A DNA stretch of 64,000 bases from Pseudomonas sp. SCB32 (GTDB lineage: Bacteria > Pseudomonadota > Gammaproteobacteria > Pseudomonadales > Pseudomonadaceae): positions 1,736,001-1,800,000 of the forward strand of contig NZ_CP045118.1 of NCBI RefSeq assembly GCF_009189165.1, written 5' to 3'. The notes under the pieces were generated by a model. The model was not told the DNA's origin and searched no databases. It saw only the letters and a list, made by a program, of their open reading frames with translations. Every line of letters begins with the position of its first letter. The stretch's first letter is position 1. Below are positions 41,292 to 51,266 of the stretch, in pieces. Both the position numbers and the translations under genes were made by a program.

Positions 41292-42494
41292 TCAGTTCTT
41301 GCCCTTGTCAGTGCTGTCGCCGGTGTCTATCAGCTCGTCGACCGGCGGCACATGGGTGGCGCTTTCCATGTGCACCGGATGTTCCAGCTGCTTGCTGAAG
41401 CGCTCCAGCGTGCCTTCGTGGGGCTTGGCGTCGCTGTCGAACACAGGCGGGCTCAGCAGGTAGGCCGTCAGCAATTTCGCCAGTGCGGCCAGGCTGTCGA
41501 TATGGGTGCGCTCGTAGCCGTGGGTGGCGTCGCAGCCGAATGCCAGCAGCGCGGTGCGGATGTCGTGGCCCGCGGTGACCGCCGACTGCGCATCGCTGTG
41601 GTAATAGCGGAACAGGTCGCGCCGCACGGCGATTTCGTGGCGTTCGCTCAGACGCAGCAGGTGCCGCGACAGGTGGTAGTCATAGGGCCCGCCGGAGTCC
41701 TGCAGCGCCACGCTGACCGCGTGCTCGCTGGAGTTCTGCCCTTCGGCCACCGGGGCGATGTCGATGCCGACGAACTCGCTGACATCCCAGGGCAGCGCAC
41801 CGGCCGCGCCGGAGCCGATCTCCTCGGTGATGGTGAACAGCGGATGGCAGTCGATCGGCGGCTCCTGGCCGCTCTCGCGGATCGCCTTCAGCGCCGTCAG
41901 CAGCGCGGCGACGCCGGCCTTGTCGTCAAGATGACGGGCGCTGATGTGGCCGCTCTCGGTGAACTCCGGCAGCGGGTCGAAGGCGACGAAGTCGCCAATG
42001 GCCACGCCCAGGGTCTCGCTGTCGGCGCGGCTGACGGTGTAGGTGTCCAGGCGCAGTTCGACGTGGTCCCAGCTGATCGGCAGGCTGTCCACCGCCGTGT
42101 TGAAGGCGTGCCCGGAGGCCAGCAGCGGCAGCACGCTGCCGCGCAGCACACCGTTCTCGCAAAACACCGTGACCCGGCTGCCCTCTGCGAAGCGGCTCGA
42201 CCAGCAGCCCACCGGCGCCAGCGCCAGTCGGCCGTCGGGCTTGATCTCGCGAACGATGGCGCCAATGGTGTCCAGATGCGCCGAGACCGCGCGGTCCGGG
42301 CTGTTTCGCCGGCCCGCGAGGGTGGCGCGGAGGGTCCCGCGGCGGGTCATCTCGAAGGGCACACCGATCTCCTCCAGACGCTCAGCGACGTAACGCACGA
42401 TGGTGTCGGTGAAGCCGGTGGGGCTGGGGATGGCGAGCATTTCCAGCAGCACGCGCTGCAGATAGTCGAGGTCGGGTTGTGGCAGTGGACTCAT
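41292..42494 (-). CDS. NAGGN-associated M42-family peptidase
   Basis: A 400-residue peptidase of the M42/M20-like (aminopeptidase) superfamily. Metal-site motifs are DTIGAIV and HLDDKAG (His-Leu-Asp-Asp-Lys), with the EEIGSGAAGAL segment carrying the catalytic Glu. It is the third gene of the NAGGN osmoprotectant operon, where family members are annotated osmoprotectant NAGGN-system peptidases. It may recycle or edit the dipeptide product. Start ATG overlaps the ngg stop. Confidence 0.88.
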   Translation of the reverse strand: MSPLPQPDLDYLQRVLLEMLAIPSPTGFTDTIVRYVAERLEEIGVPFEMTRRGTLRATLAGRRNSPDRAVSAHLDTIGAIVREIKPDGRLALAPVGCWSSRFAEGSRVTVFCENGVLRGSVLPLLASGHAFNTAVDSLPISWDHVELRLDTYTVSRADSETLGVAIGDFVAFDPLPEFTESGHISARHLDDKAGVAALLTALKAIRESGQEPPIDCHPLFTITEEIGSGAAGALPWDVSEFVGIDIAPVAEGQNSSEHAVSVALQDSGGPYDYHLSRHLLRLSERHEIAVRRDLFRYYHSDAQSAVTAGHDIRTALLAFGCDATHGYERTHIDSLAALAKLLTAYLLSPPVFDSDAKPHEGTLERFSKQLEHPVHMESATHVPPVDELIDTGDSTDKGKN

Positions 42495-44284
42495 GCCGAA
42501 GCCTCCGGGCTGTGCTGGGATTCGCGGTTGAGCAGTTCGCGGCTCAGCGGGAACAGCAGGTCGACGAAGCGCTCGGCGGTGGGCTGCGGCTCATGGTTGG
42601 CCAGCCCCGGCCGCTCGTTGGCCTCGATGATCACGTAGTCCGGCTGGTCGGCGTCGCGCACCAGCAGGTCGAGGCCGGTGACCGGGATTTCCAGCGCGCG
42701 CGCCGCACGGATCGCGGCGTCGGCCAATTGCGGGTGCAGGCGCTCGGTGACGTCCTCCAGGGTGCCGCCGGTGTGCAGGTTGGCGGTGCGGCGCACGGCC
42801 AGGCGCTGGCCGCTGGGCAGCACGTCGTCGTAACCGAAGCCGGCGGCGGCCAGGGTGCGCTCGGTCTCGCCGTCGAGCGGGATGCGGCTTTCGCCCCCGG
42901 TGGCGGCCTGCCGGCGGCGGCTCTGCGCTTCGATCAGCCGGCGGATGCTGTGCCGGCCATCGCCGATCACTTCGGCGGGACGGCGGATCGCCGCGGCCAC
43001 CACTTCATAGCCAATCACCACGACGCGCAGGTCCTGCCCGGCGTGGTAGCTCTCAAGGATCACGCGGGTGTCGAACTGCCTGGCCTGGGCGATGGCGCTT
43101 TCCACTTCGCCGGTGTTGCGCAGGTCCACGGCGACACCCTGGCCCTGTTCGCCGTCCACCGGCTTGACCACCAGTGATCCGTGCTCGGCGAGGAACTTCG
43201 CATTGTCCTTGGCATTGCCAGCCAGGCGCTGTTGCGGTTGGCGCAGGCCGGCGCGGTCGAGGGCGCGATGGGTCAGGGTCTTGTCCTGGCACAGGCTCAT
43301 GCTCACCGCGCTGGTCAGGTCGCACAGCGATTCGCGGCAGCGGATGCGCCGGCCCCCCTGGGTCAGGGTGAACAAGCCGGCGTCGGTGTCCTGCACCTGC
43401 ACCTCGATGCCGCGTCGATGAGCCTCGTCGACGATGATCCTGGCGTAGGGGTTCAGGCCCTGTTCCGGGCCGGGCCCGAGGAACAGCGACTGATTGATGC
43501 CGTTCTTGCACTTGATGGCGAAGGTCGGCAGCTCGCGGAAGCGCAGCTTGCGGTACAGCGATTTGGCCTGCTGGTTGCTGTGCAGCACCGACAGGTCGAG
43601 GTAGGCCAGACCCCGGCTCATGAAGTGCTCGATCAGGTGGCGTACCAGCGCTTCGCCCACGCCGGGGCGACTGGACTGCGGGTCCACCGCCAGGCACCAG
43701 AGGCTGGAGCCGCCTTCCGGATCGAGGAACGCCTTGGTGTGGTTGATGCCCATGACGGTGCCGATCACCGTGCCGGTCTCGTCGTCCTCGGCGAGCCAGT
43801 AGGCCGGCCCGCCCTGGTGGCGGGGGGTGACTTGCGCTGCGTCGACCGGGAGCATGCCGCGCGCCAGGTACAGGCGGTTGATCGCCGCCCAGTCCTCGTC
43901 GCTGTGCACCCGGCGGATGCGGAAGCCGCGGAACGGTCGGCGTGCCGGGCGGTAGTCGGTGAACCACAGGCGCAGCGCGTCGGACGGGTCGAGGAACAGT
44001 TGCTGCGGGGCGTTGGCCAGCACCTGTTGCGGCGCGGCGACGTAGAGGGCGATGTCACGCTCGCCGGGGCGTTCGTTGAGCAACTCGGCGGCCAGTTGTT
44101 CGGCGGTGGCGAAGGTGTGGCCGATCAGCAGGCGGCCCCAGCCGCATTGCAGGATCAGCGGACCTTCGTGGCGTTGTTGCGTGTGGTCGCCGGCGAAGCG
44201 GGCCTGGAGGCGTTCGTAGGTCGGCGTCTGGCCTCGCAGCAGGCGCTGGTTGTGGCAATGAGGCAGGTTCAAATGGGTCTTCAT
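42491..44284 (-). CDS. ngg: N-acetylglutaminylglutamine synthetase Ngg (GNAT + ATP-grasp)
   Basis: A 597-residue fused enzyme. After an N-terminal section, residues about 110-260 are a GNAT acetyltransferase (PGVGEALVRHLIEHF). The C-terminal half is an ATP-grasp ligase (VVKPVDGEQGQGVAVDL, VEVERNEAN-type ADGE segment EANERPGLANHEP) resembling cyanophycin or glutathione synthetase. It joins and acetylates glutamine units to make N-acetylglutaminylglutamine, later amidated by AsnO. The ATG at 44284 follows AGGGAG. In Pseudomonas this gives osmoprotection. Confidence 0.93.
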   Translation of the reverse strand: MKTHLNLPHCHNQRLLRGQTPTYERLQARFAGDHTQQRHEGPLILQCGWGRLLIGHTFATAEQLAAELLNERPGERDIALYVAAPQQVLANAPQQLFLDPSDALRLWFTDYRPARRPFRGFRIRRVHSDEDWAAINRLYLARGMLPVDAAQVTPRHQGGPAYWLAEDDETGTVIGTVMGINHTKAFLDPEGGSSLWCLAVDPQSSRPGVGEALVRHLIEHFMSRGLAYLDLSVLHSNQQAKSLYRKLRFRELPTFAIKCKNGINQSLFLGPGPEQGLNPYARIIVDEAHRRGIEVQVQDTDAGLFTLTQGGRRIRCRESLCDLTSAVSMSLCQDKTLTHRALDRAGLRQPQQRLAGNAKDNAKFLAEHGSLVVKPVDGEQGQGVAVDLRNTGEVESAIAQARQFDTRVILESYHAGQDLRVVVIGYEVVAAAIRRPAEVIGDGRHSIRRLIEAQSRRRQAATGGESRIPLDGETERTLAAAGFGYDDVLPSGQRLAVRRTANLHTGGTLEDVTERLHPQLADAAIRAARALEIPVTGLDLLVRDADQPDYVIIEANERPGLANHEPQPTAERFVDLLFPLSRELLNRESQHSPEASA

Positions 44285-44316
44285 GGCGTACTCCCTGAAA
44301 AGCATTCGTCCCGGCT

Positions 44317-46086
44317 TCACAAACCCTGTTCGGTCAGCCAGAGATTGAGCGCAGCCAACTGCCAGAGCTTGGAGCCCCGCAGCGACGTGAGATCGCTCGA
44401 TGGGTTGCTGAGCAGACGGTCGAACATCGCCGTCTCGAACAGGCCGCGATCCTGGCTCGGGTCGAGCAGCAGCTCGCTGACCCAGGCGCGGGTATTGCCT
44501 TGCAGATGCTTGAGGCCGGGTACCGGGAAATAGCCCTTGGGCCGGTCGATCACCTCGCTGGGGATGACGCGACGAGCGGCGGCCTTGAGCACCTGCTTGC
44601 CGCCGTCGCCGAGCTTGAAGCGCGACGGAATGCGCGCCGACAGCTCCGCCACCCGGTAGTCGAGAAACGGCACGCGGGCTTCCAGGCCCCAGGCCATGGT
44701 CATGTTGTCGACCCGCTTGACCGGGTCGTCGACCAGCATGATGGTGCTGTCCAGGCGCAGGGCCTTGTCCACCGGGTCGTCGGCGCCGGGCTGGGCGAAG
44801 TGCTCGCGGACGAACTGGCCGGCCACATCCTCCACCCGCAGGGCTTCGCGTACGGTTTCCAGGTATTCGCCGTGGCTGCGGTCGAAGAAGGCCGCGCGAT
44901 AGGCTTTCAGCGGGTCCGCTGCACCGGCCACCTTCGGGTACCAGTGGTAGCCGGCGAACAGCTCGTCGGCGCCCTGGCCGCTCTGCACCACCTTGCAGTG
45001 CTTCGACACTTCGCGGGAGAGCAGGTAGAAGGCGATGCAGTCGTGGCTGACCATCGGCTCGCTCATGGCCTGGAAGGCCGCCGGCAGCTGCTCGATGACT
45101 TCCTTCTCGGCAATGCGCAGCTGATGGTGGCGGGTGCCGTAGTGCCTGGCGATCAGGTCCGAATACTGGAACTCGTCGCCGCGCTCGCCGCCGGCATCCT
45201 CGAAGCCGATGGAGAAGGTCAGCAGGTCTTCCACGCCCGTCTCATGCAGCAGGCCGACCAGCAGGCTCGAATCGACCCCGCCCGAGAGCAGCACGCCCAC
45301 GTCCCGGGCGGCGCGCTGGCGCACGCTCACGGCGTCGCGCAGGCTGTCCAGAACACGGTCTTCCCAGTCATCCAGGGTCAGCTCGCGTTCATCCGGCAGC
45401 GGGCCGTAGTCCAGGTTCCACCAGCGCTGACGCTCGGTGTGACCCTCGGCGTCGATGCTCATCCAGGTGGCGGGCGGCAGCTTCTGCACCTCGGCCAGCA
45501 GGGTACGCGGTGCGGGCACCACGGCATGGAAGTTGAGGTAGTGGTTGAGCGCCACCGGGTCCAGCGCAGGGTTGATGTCACCCCCCTTGAGCAGGGCCGG
45601 CAGGCTGGAGGCGAAGCGTAGGCGCTGGCCGGTCCGCGACAGGTACAGCGGCTTGATGCCGAGGCGGTCGCGGGCGATGAACAGGCGCCGTTTGTCGCGT
45701 TCCCAGATGGCGAAGGCAAACATGCCATTGAGGCGCGGCAATAGTTCTTCGCCCCAGGCGTGGTATCCCTTTAGAAGTATTTCGGTATCGCCGCCGGAAA
45801 AGAAGTGGTAGCCGAGGGCTTCCAGCTCTCCGCGCAGCTCGGGGTAGTTGTAGATTGCGCCGTTGAATACCAGCGACAGGCCCAGCGTCGGATCGACCAT
45901 CGGCTGGCCGGAAGCTTCGGCCAGGTCCATGATCTTCAGGCGCCGGTGTCCCAGGGCCATTGGCCCTTCACTGTGGAAGCCCCAGGCGTCAGGGCCTCTC
46001 GGGGCGAGGTGGTGAGTGATGCGTTCGACCGCGGCGAGATCGGCGGCCTGGTTATCGAAGCGAAGTTCGCCTGCTATTCCGCACAT
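44317..46086 (-). CDS. asnO: Glutamine-hydrolysing amidotransferase AsnO (NAGGN synthesis)
   Basis: A 589-residue class II amidotransferase starting MCGIAGELRFDNQ, where Cys2 becomes the N-terminal glutaminase nucleophile. The N-terminal Ntn domain (1-190) is followed by the asparagine-synthetase-like domain with the ATP PP-loop SGGVDSSLLVGLL. It makes the amide of the NAGG osmolyte. AAGGA at about 46092 upstream of the ATG supports the start; a much longer frame upstream is not conserved. It heads the asnO-ngg-peptidase operon. Confidence 0.94.
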   Translation of the reverse strand: MCGIAGELRFDNQAADLAAVERITHHLAPRGPDAWGFHSEGPMALGHRRLKIMDLAEASGQPMVDPTLGLSLVFNGAIYNYPELRGELEALGYHFFSGGDTEILLKGYHAWGEELLPRLNGMFAFAIWERDKRRLFIARDRLGIKPLYLSRTGQRLRFASSLPALLKGGDINPALDPVALNHYLNFHAVVPAPRTLLAEVQKLPPATWMSIDAEGHTERQRWWNLDYGPLPDERELTLDDWEDRVLDSLRDAVSVRQRAARDVGVLLSGGVDSSLLVGLLHETGVEDLLTFSIGFEDAGGERGDEFQYSDLIARHYGTRHHQLRIAEKEVIEQLPAAFQAMSEPMVSHDCIAFYLLSREVSKHCKVVQSGQGADELFAGYHWYPKVAGAADPLKAYRAAFFDRSHGEYLETVREALRVEDVAGQFVREHFAQPGADDPVDKALRLDSTIMLVDDPVKRVDNMTMAWGLEARVPFLDYRVAELSARIPSRFKLGDGGKQVLKAAARRVIPSEVIDRPKGYFPVPGLKHLQGNTRAWVSELLLDPSQDRGLFETAMFDRLLSNPSSDLTSLRGSKLWQLAALNLWLTEQGL

Positions 46087-46214
46087 GTCCTTACCGGTTC
46101 TCCGTTGGGGATGAGTGGGTGGTCCCTCAGGGGGGCATAGGGGAGGACCGTCCGATTGGATGAGAGTTCTATTTGATTTCATTGAGGAAAGTTCGAAGGC
46201 GCAGGTGAGCGATC

Positions 46215-46697
46215 ATGGCTGAGAGCAAATCAACGACGCGCAATGCCCACGCCCTGTCGATGCTGCAGGCGTTGCGTCGCCTGCAGCAGGCGGCTGACGT
46301 GCATTCCAAGAGTCTGGGGCGCGATGGCGAGTTGACGCCGCTGCAAGTGCTGATCCTGCAGGTGGTGGCGCTGGAGGGGGAAATTACCGCTGGTCAGTTG
46401 GCGGGGCAGGTCGCGCTGTCCCAGTCATCGCTGTCGGGCGCACTCGCCCGCCTGGAGAGCCAGCGGCTGCTGACGCGCCGGCGCGATGCCGATGATCGCC
46501 GCAAGCAGTGGCTGAGCCTGAACGACGCGGGGTACGAGGCGCTGCGTGATGGGCCGGAACTGCTGCCCGAGCACGCGCTGGAGCGATTCGCCGGACTGCC
46601 GGAGTGGGAGCAGCACACCATTCTCGCTGGCTTGCTGCGCGCCGCCGAGTTGTTCGAGACGCCCACTACGGCGAGCGTCGAAGAGGCAGAGAGCTAG
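46215..46697 (+). CDS. MarR-family transcriptional regulator
   Basis: A 160-residue winged-helix protein. Residues about 30-130 form the MarR DNA-binding fold (LTPLQVLILQVVALEGEITAGQLAGQVALSQSSLSGALARLESQRLLTRRRDADDRRKQWLSL). It diverges from asnO and may control that operon, an assignment from position only. The last four bases overlap the convergent TSUP exporter gene. Confidence 0.9.
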   Translation: MAESKSTTRNAHALSMLQALRRLQQAADVHSKSLGRDGELTPLQVLILQVVALEGEITAGQLAGQVALSQSSLSGALARLESQRLLTRRRDADDRRKQWLSLNDAGYEALRDGPELLPEHALERFAGLPEWEQHTILAGLLRAAELFETPTTASVEEAES

Positions 46698-47446
46698 GAC
46701 GCCAGCAGCTTCTGCGCGGCCAGCGACAGGCTGACCGCCACCAGCATCAGGGCGAACAGGCGCTGCAGCGTGGCGCCACCCAGGCGCACGGCCAGGCGGT
46801 TGCCGACCAGCACGCCGAGGGCACCGCCCGCGGCGAGGCAGGCCAGCAGAGGCAGGGGCGGCTGGGCATGACTCAGGTAGAGCAGGAAGCCGCCGCCGGA
46901 AACCAGCGCGATCACCGCCATCGAGGTCGCGGTAGCCGCCAGCATCGACAACGGGGTGAACCACAAGAGCCCCGGTACGATCAGGAACCCCCCACCCACG
47001 CCCATCAGGCCGGACAGCAGGCCCACCGCCAGCCCCACTCCCAGCAGCGGACCATTGCGCGTCGCCTGGCCGCCCGCGCGCTCCTGACGCGAGCCCTGCC
47101 ACATGCGCCAGGCCGACCACAGCACCAGCAGGCAGAAGCCGACGATCAGCCAGGAGTCCGGGACGAAGCGCCCCACCCATTGGCCGATGGCGTTGCCGGG
47201 CCAACCGGTGATGACCAGCCAGAACAGTGGCCGCCAGGCCACTTGGCCCTGGCGCGCCCGGGGCACCGCGCCGATTGCCGCCGACAGCGCCACCGCGCCG
47301 AGACTGACGCCGATGGCGTCGTGCAGCGGCAGGTGCAGGCTCAGCAGCAGTGGCAGCGCCACCAGCGAACCGCCGGCGCCGGTGAGGCCCAGCAGCAGGC
47401 CGAGGATCAGGCCGATGACCGTAGATTCCAGCAGTAATGCATCCAT
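46694..47446 (-). CDS. Sulfite/organosulfonate exporter, TSUP (TauE/SafE) family
   Basis: A 250-residue inner-membrane protein with seven or eight helices and two copies of the family motif (GLTGAGGSLVALPLLL, GLMGVGGGFLIVPGLL). TSUP proteins move sulfite, sulfolactate or other anions. The gene converges on the MarR gene with a four-base overlap. The substrate is not known. Confidence 0.9.
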   Translation of the reverse strand: MDALLLESTVIGLILGLLLGLTGAGGSLVALPLLLSLHLPLHDAIGVSLGAVALSAAIGAVPRARQGQVAWRPLFWLVITGWPGNAIGQWVGRFVPDSWLIVGFCLLVLWSAWRMWQGSRQERAGGQATRNGPLLGVGLAVGLLSGLMGVGGGFLIVPGLLWFTPLSMLAATATSMAVIALVSGGGFLLYLSHAQPPLPLLACLAAGGALGVLVGNRLAVRLGGATLQRLFALMLVAVSLSLAAQKLLAS

Positions 47447-47500
47447 GTCGGTGGTCCGCTCTGGAAGCTGGCGCGGCGCGAGGGAGCCGCCGCGCGGTGA

Positions 47501-49480
47501 TCAGGAGGTCTTCTGCCCGCGCACGACTTCGCGCAGGAAGAAACGGTTGGGGTGGCAGGCCTCGGCGACGGCACGCGGCAGTGGCAGGGGTTCGTCATCC
47601 AGCCAGGCCGCCAGCAGCTCGCCGGACAGCGGTGCGGTGATCAGCCCGCGCGAGCCGTGGGCGCTGTTCAGGTACAGGCCATCCAGCCAGGGGCAGGGCG
47701 TATCCGGCACCTGTCGAGCGTCCTTGCCAAGCACCGCGTAGGCCGCCGCGAAGGCGTCGCGGTCGGCCAGCGGGCCCACCAGCGGCAGGTAGTCCGGGGT
47801 GGTACAGCGGAAGGCCGCGCGGCCCTGCAGGGTTGCCGGGTCGAGTTGGGCGACGTGCAGGCGCTCGGTCAGGTCTGTGGATATCTCTGCCAGCAGGTCG
47901 AGGTTGCCCACGTGTTCTTCCAGCGACGGCTCGGTGTCGTCGCGCTTGAATTCGAAGCTGGCGCCCAGGGTGTGCTCGCCAAGGCGCGGCGGCGCCACGT
48001 AGCCTTCGGCGCAGACCACGGTGTTCAGCGCCGCGCTGTCGGTGGTAGCGGGCAGGCGGGTGATCTGGCCACGGATGCGCTTCATCGGCAGGCTCTGCGC
48101 GCCCTCGAAGCGGCGCACTTCGGCGGCCGTGGCAAGAATGGCGACCGGCGCGCCGGCGAGCCTGTGATCGCCACTCCAGGCGCTCCAGCCGTCGGCATCA
48201 CGCTGCAGGCGAACTTCCTCACCGGTCAGCACGCGGATGTTCGGATGCTGCGCCAGGTGCCGGCACAGCGCCGGCGGATGCACCCAGCCGCCTTCGGGGT
48301 AGAACAGGCCGCCAGCGGGTAGGCCGATACCGGCGATGGCTTCGGCTTGCGCCTTGTCCAGTTGGCGCAGCAGCGTGTCAGGGAAGGCTTCGGCCAATTT
48401 CGTCTGGCGCTCTGCTTCAGCGTCGCCAAGGCCCAGTTGCAGCACCCCGCAGTCGGACCAGTCTTCATTCTTCTGCAATCGCTCGATCAGCCGCCGGGTA
48501 TGGCCGAAACCACTGACGATCAGGCGCGACAGCGCGGTGCCGTGGGCCGACAGCTTGAGGTAGAGCACGCCCTGGGGATTGCCCGAGGCTTCCTCGGCGA
48601 GGGCGCAGTGGCGTTCGATCAGCGTCACCTGCCAACCCCGTGCGGCGAGGCTGGCGGCGCTGGCGCAACCGGCCATGCCACCGCCGATCACCAGCGCTTC
48701 GCGTGGGCCATTGGGGCGTGTGGGCCGCGCATACCAGGGTTTGCCGGCCGGTTGTTCGGCGCCGATGTATTCGCCCTGGGACATCTCCCATTTCTTGCCG
48801 AAGCCCAGCGTGCGACGGATCTTGAAGCCGGCGGCGCCCAGTCCGCGGCGGACGAAGCCGGCACTGGTGAAGGTGGCGATGGTCGTGCCTGGCGCCGAGA
48901 GCCTCGCCAGCTGGGCATATAGCGCGTCGTTCCACATCTCCGGGTTCTTCGCCGGCGAGAAACCATCGAGGAACCAGGCGTCGATGCGCGCATCCAACTC
49001 CGGCAGCATCTCCACTACGTCGCCCACCAGCAGGGTCAGCACCACCCGGCCACCGGCCAGGACGAAGCGCTGGAAGCCGGGGTTGATCGCGACGTACTGC
49101 GCCAGCAACTGCTCCGACAGGTGCGCCAGCTCCGGCCAGAGGGCAAAGGCGCGTTGCAGGTCGTCGAGCGCCACCGGGAACTTCTCCACGCTGACGAAGT
49201 GCAGCCGCGCATCGGCCGGCGCCAGCGCATCGAACTGCTGCCAGGCGCAGAGGAAGTTCAGGCCGGTGCCAAAGCCCGTCTCGCCGATGCACAGCCGCCC
49301 GCCGGCCGGCAGCGCGGCGAAGCGCTCGGGCAGGCGGTTGCCGGCGATGAACACGTGGTGCGTCTCCTCGATGCCGGAGGCGCGGGAGAAGTACACGTCG
49401 CCGTAGACGCGGGAGGTGGGTTGGCCGTTCTCGTCCCAGTCGATCTGGGCACTGTGGGCTTTGGGCGGGGAAGGGAGCAT
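47501..49480 (-). CDS. mnmC: tRNA 5-methylaminomethyl-2-thiouridine bifunctional enzyme MnmC
   Basis: A 659-residue bifunctional enzyme. The N-terminal part (about 1-240) is a Rossmann methyltransferase (GETGFGTGLNFLCAWQQF, SPAKNPEMWNDALYAQLARL). The C-terminal part is an FAD-dependent oxidoreductase with GGGMAGCASAASLAARGW. MnmC converts cmnm5s2U to mnm5s2U at the wobble position of tRNAs such as tRNA-Lys and tRNA-Glu. The start ATG 49480 has GGGAG overlapping it; the earlier frame is not conserved. Confidence 0.95.
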   Translation of the reverse strand: MLPSPPKAHSAQIDWDENGQPTSRVYGDVYFSRASGIEETHHVFIAGNRLPERFAALPAGGRLCIGETGFGTGLNFLCAWQQFDALAPADARLHFVSVEKFPVALDDLQRAFALWPELAHLSEQLLAQYVAINPGFQRFVLAGGRVVLTLLVGDVVEMLPELDARIDAWFLDGFSPAKNPEMWNDALYAQLARLSAPGTTIATFTSAGFVRRGLGAAGFKIRRTLGFGKKWEMSQGEYIGAEQPAGKPWYARPTRPNGPREALVIGGGMAGCASAASLAARGWQVTLIERHCALAEEASGNPQGVLYLKLSAHGTALSRLIVSGFGHTRRLIERLQKNEDWSDCGVLQLGLGDAEAERQTKLAEAFPDTLLRQLDKAQAEAIAGIGLPAGGLFYPEGGWVHPPALCRHLAQHPNIRVLTGEEVRLQRDADGWSAWSGDHRLAGAPVAILATAAEVRRFEGAQSLPMKRIRGQITRLPATTDSAALNTVVCAEGYVAPPRLGEHTLGASFEFKRDDTEPSLEEHVGNLDLLAEISTDLTERLHVAQLDPATLQGRAAFRCTTPDYLPLVGPLADRDAFAAAYAVLGKDARQVPDTPCPWLDGLYLNSAHGSRGLITAPLSGELLAAWLDDEPLPLPRAVAEACHPNRFFLREVVRGQKTS

Positions 49481-49712
49481 GCGTCGGTCGCGATGAAAGC
49501 AAAGGCCGCAGTTTAGCCGATCCGTCACGCGGACCTCAGAGGTTGGCGAAGTTTCGAGGTGCGCCGCGTTGCCGCGGCATATCGCAGGCTCTGGTCATTT
49601 TCCTGGTCGACACCTCAAACCTGCGTGGCGTTGTCGTGGCCACGAGAAAATCTCAGCAGTGCTCCCGTCACTTCCGCTACCTTTTACGGCATTCAGATAC
49701 AAGGAGAGGTGC

Positions 49713-51206
49713 ATGTTCGAATCCGCCGAGATCGGCCATTCCATCGACAAGGAAACCTACGACAAGGAGGTCGCGGTACTGCGCGAAGCCTTGCTCGAGG
49801 CACAGTACGAGCTCAAGCAGCAGTCGCGCTTCCCGGTGATCATCCTGATCAATGGCATCGAGGGCGCCGGCAAGGGTGAGACGGTGAAGCTCCTCAACGA
49901 ATGGATGGACCCGCGTCTGATCCAGGTGGAGAGCTTCCTCCTGCCCACCGACGAGGAACTCTCCCGCCCGCCGCAGTGGCGCTTCTGGCGCAAGCTGCCG
50001 CCCAAGGGGCGCATCGGCATCTTCTTCGGCAACTGGTACAGCCAGATGCTCTATTCGCGGGTCACCGGCGAGATCAAGGACAGCCAGCTGGACGGCCTGA
50101 TCGGCGACGCCGAGCGCTTCGAGCGCATGTACTACGACGAAGGTGCGCTGATCTTCAAGTTCTGGTTCCACCTGTCCAAGAAGCAGCTCAAGGAACGGCT
50201 CAAGGCACTGGAGAACGACCCGCAGCGCAGCTGGCAGCTCAGCGACCTGGACTGGAAGCAGAGCGAGGTCTACGACAAGTTCGTGCGCTACGGCGAGCGC
50301 GTGTTGCGTCGCACCAGCCGCGACTACGCGCCCTGGTACGTGGTCGAGGGCGCCGATGAGCGCTACCGCAGCCTGACGGTGGGGCGCACTATCCTCGAAG
50401 GCCTGCAGGCAGCGCTCAAGCTCACGGACGGCCCCGCACGGCAGCCCCATGCCGCGCCGCTGGTGTCCAGCCTGGATAACAAGGGACTGCTCGACGCACT
50501 CGACCTGACCCTGGCGCTGGACAAGGACCAGTACAAGGAACAGATGGCGAAAGAGCAGGCGCGCCTGGCCACGTTGATGCGTGACAAGCGCTTCCGCAGC
50601 CATTCGCTGGTCGCCGTGTTCGAAGGCAACGACGCTGCCGGCAAGGGCGGCGCCATCCGCCGCGTGACCGACGCGCTGGACCCGCGCCAGTACCACATCG
50701 TGCCGATCGCCGCGCCCACCGAGGAAGAGCGCGCCCAGCCGTACCTGTGGCGCTTCTGGCGGCATATGCCGGCGCGCCGGCAGTTCACCATCTTCGACCG
50801 TTCCTGGTATGGCCGGGTGCTGGTGGAGCGGGTCGAGGGATTCGCCTCGGATGCCGATTGGCTGCGGGCGTACGCAGAGATCAACGACTTCGAGGAACAG
50901 TTGGTCAACTACGGCATCGTGGTGGTGAAGTTCTGGCTGTCCATCGACCAGGACACCCAGCTGGAGCGCTTCAAGGAGCGCGAGTCGATTCCGTTCAAAC
51001 GCTTCAAGATCACTGAGGAAGACTGGCGCAACCGCGACAAGTGGGACCTCTACGCGGACGCGGTGGGCGACATGGTCGATCGCACCAGCACCGAGATCGC
51101 GCCCTGGACGCTGGTGGAGGCCAATGACAAGCGCTATGCGCGGGTGAAGGTGCTCAAGACCATCAACGATGCGCTGGAGGCGGCGTACGCGAAGAAGAAG
51201 GGGTGA
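49713..51206 (+). CDS. Polyphosphate:AMP phosphotransferase (two-domain PPK2, Pap)
   Basis: A 497-residue protein with two tandem PPK2 domains. Walker A of the first is GIEGAGKGET (about residue 50) and of the second GNDAAGKGGA (about 308); lid motifs WRFWR and FDRSWYGRVL are in place. Two-domain PPK2 enzymes (class II) phosphorylate AMP to ADP using polyphosphate, linking polyphosphate stores to energy charge. AAGGAGAGG directly upstream fits ATG 49713. The PAO1 relative is PA3455. Confidence 0.93.
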   Translation: MFESAEIGHSIDKETYDKEVAVLREALLEAQYELKQQSRFPVIILINGIEGAGKGETVKLLNEWMDPRLIQVESFLLPTDEELSRPPQWRFWRKLPPKGRIGIFFGNWYSQMLYSRVTGEIKDSQLDGLIGDAERFERMYYDEGALIFKFWFHLSKKQLKERLKALENDPQRSWQLSDLDWKQSEVYDKFVRYGERVLRRTSRDYAPWYVVEGADERYRSLTVGRTILEGLQAALKLTDGPARQPHAAPLVSSLDNKGLLDALDLTLALDKDQYKEQMAKEQARLATLMRDKRFRSHSLVAVFEGNDAAGKGGAIRRVTDALDPRQYHIVPIAAPTEEERAQPYLWRFWRHMPARRQFTIFDRSWYGRVLVERVEGFASDADWLRAYAEINDFEEQLVNYGIVVVKFWLSIDQDTQLERFKERESIPFKRFKITEEDWRNRDKWDLYADAVGDMVDRTSTEIAPWTLVEANDKRYARVKVLKTINDALEAAYAKKKG

Positions 51207-51266
51207 GGGTGCTCTGCTTTTCGTAGGGCGAATAACGGCTAAGGCGTTTTCCGCCGTTTTGGAGTT

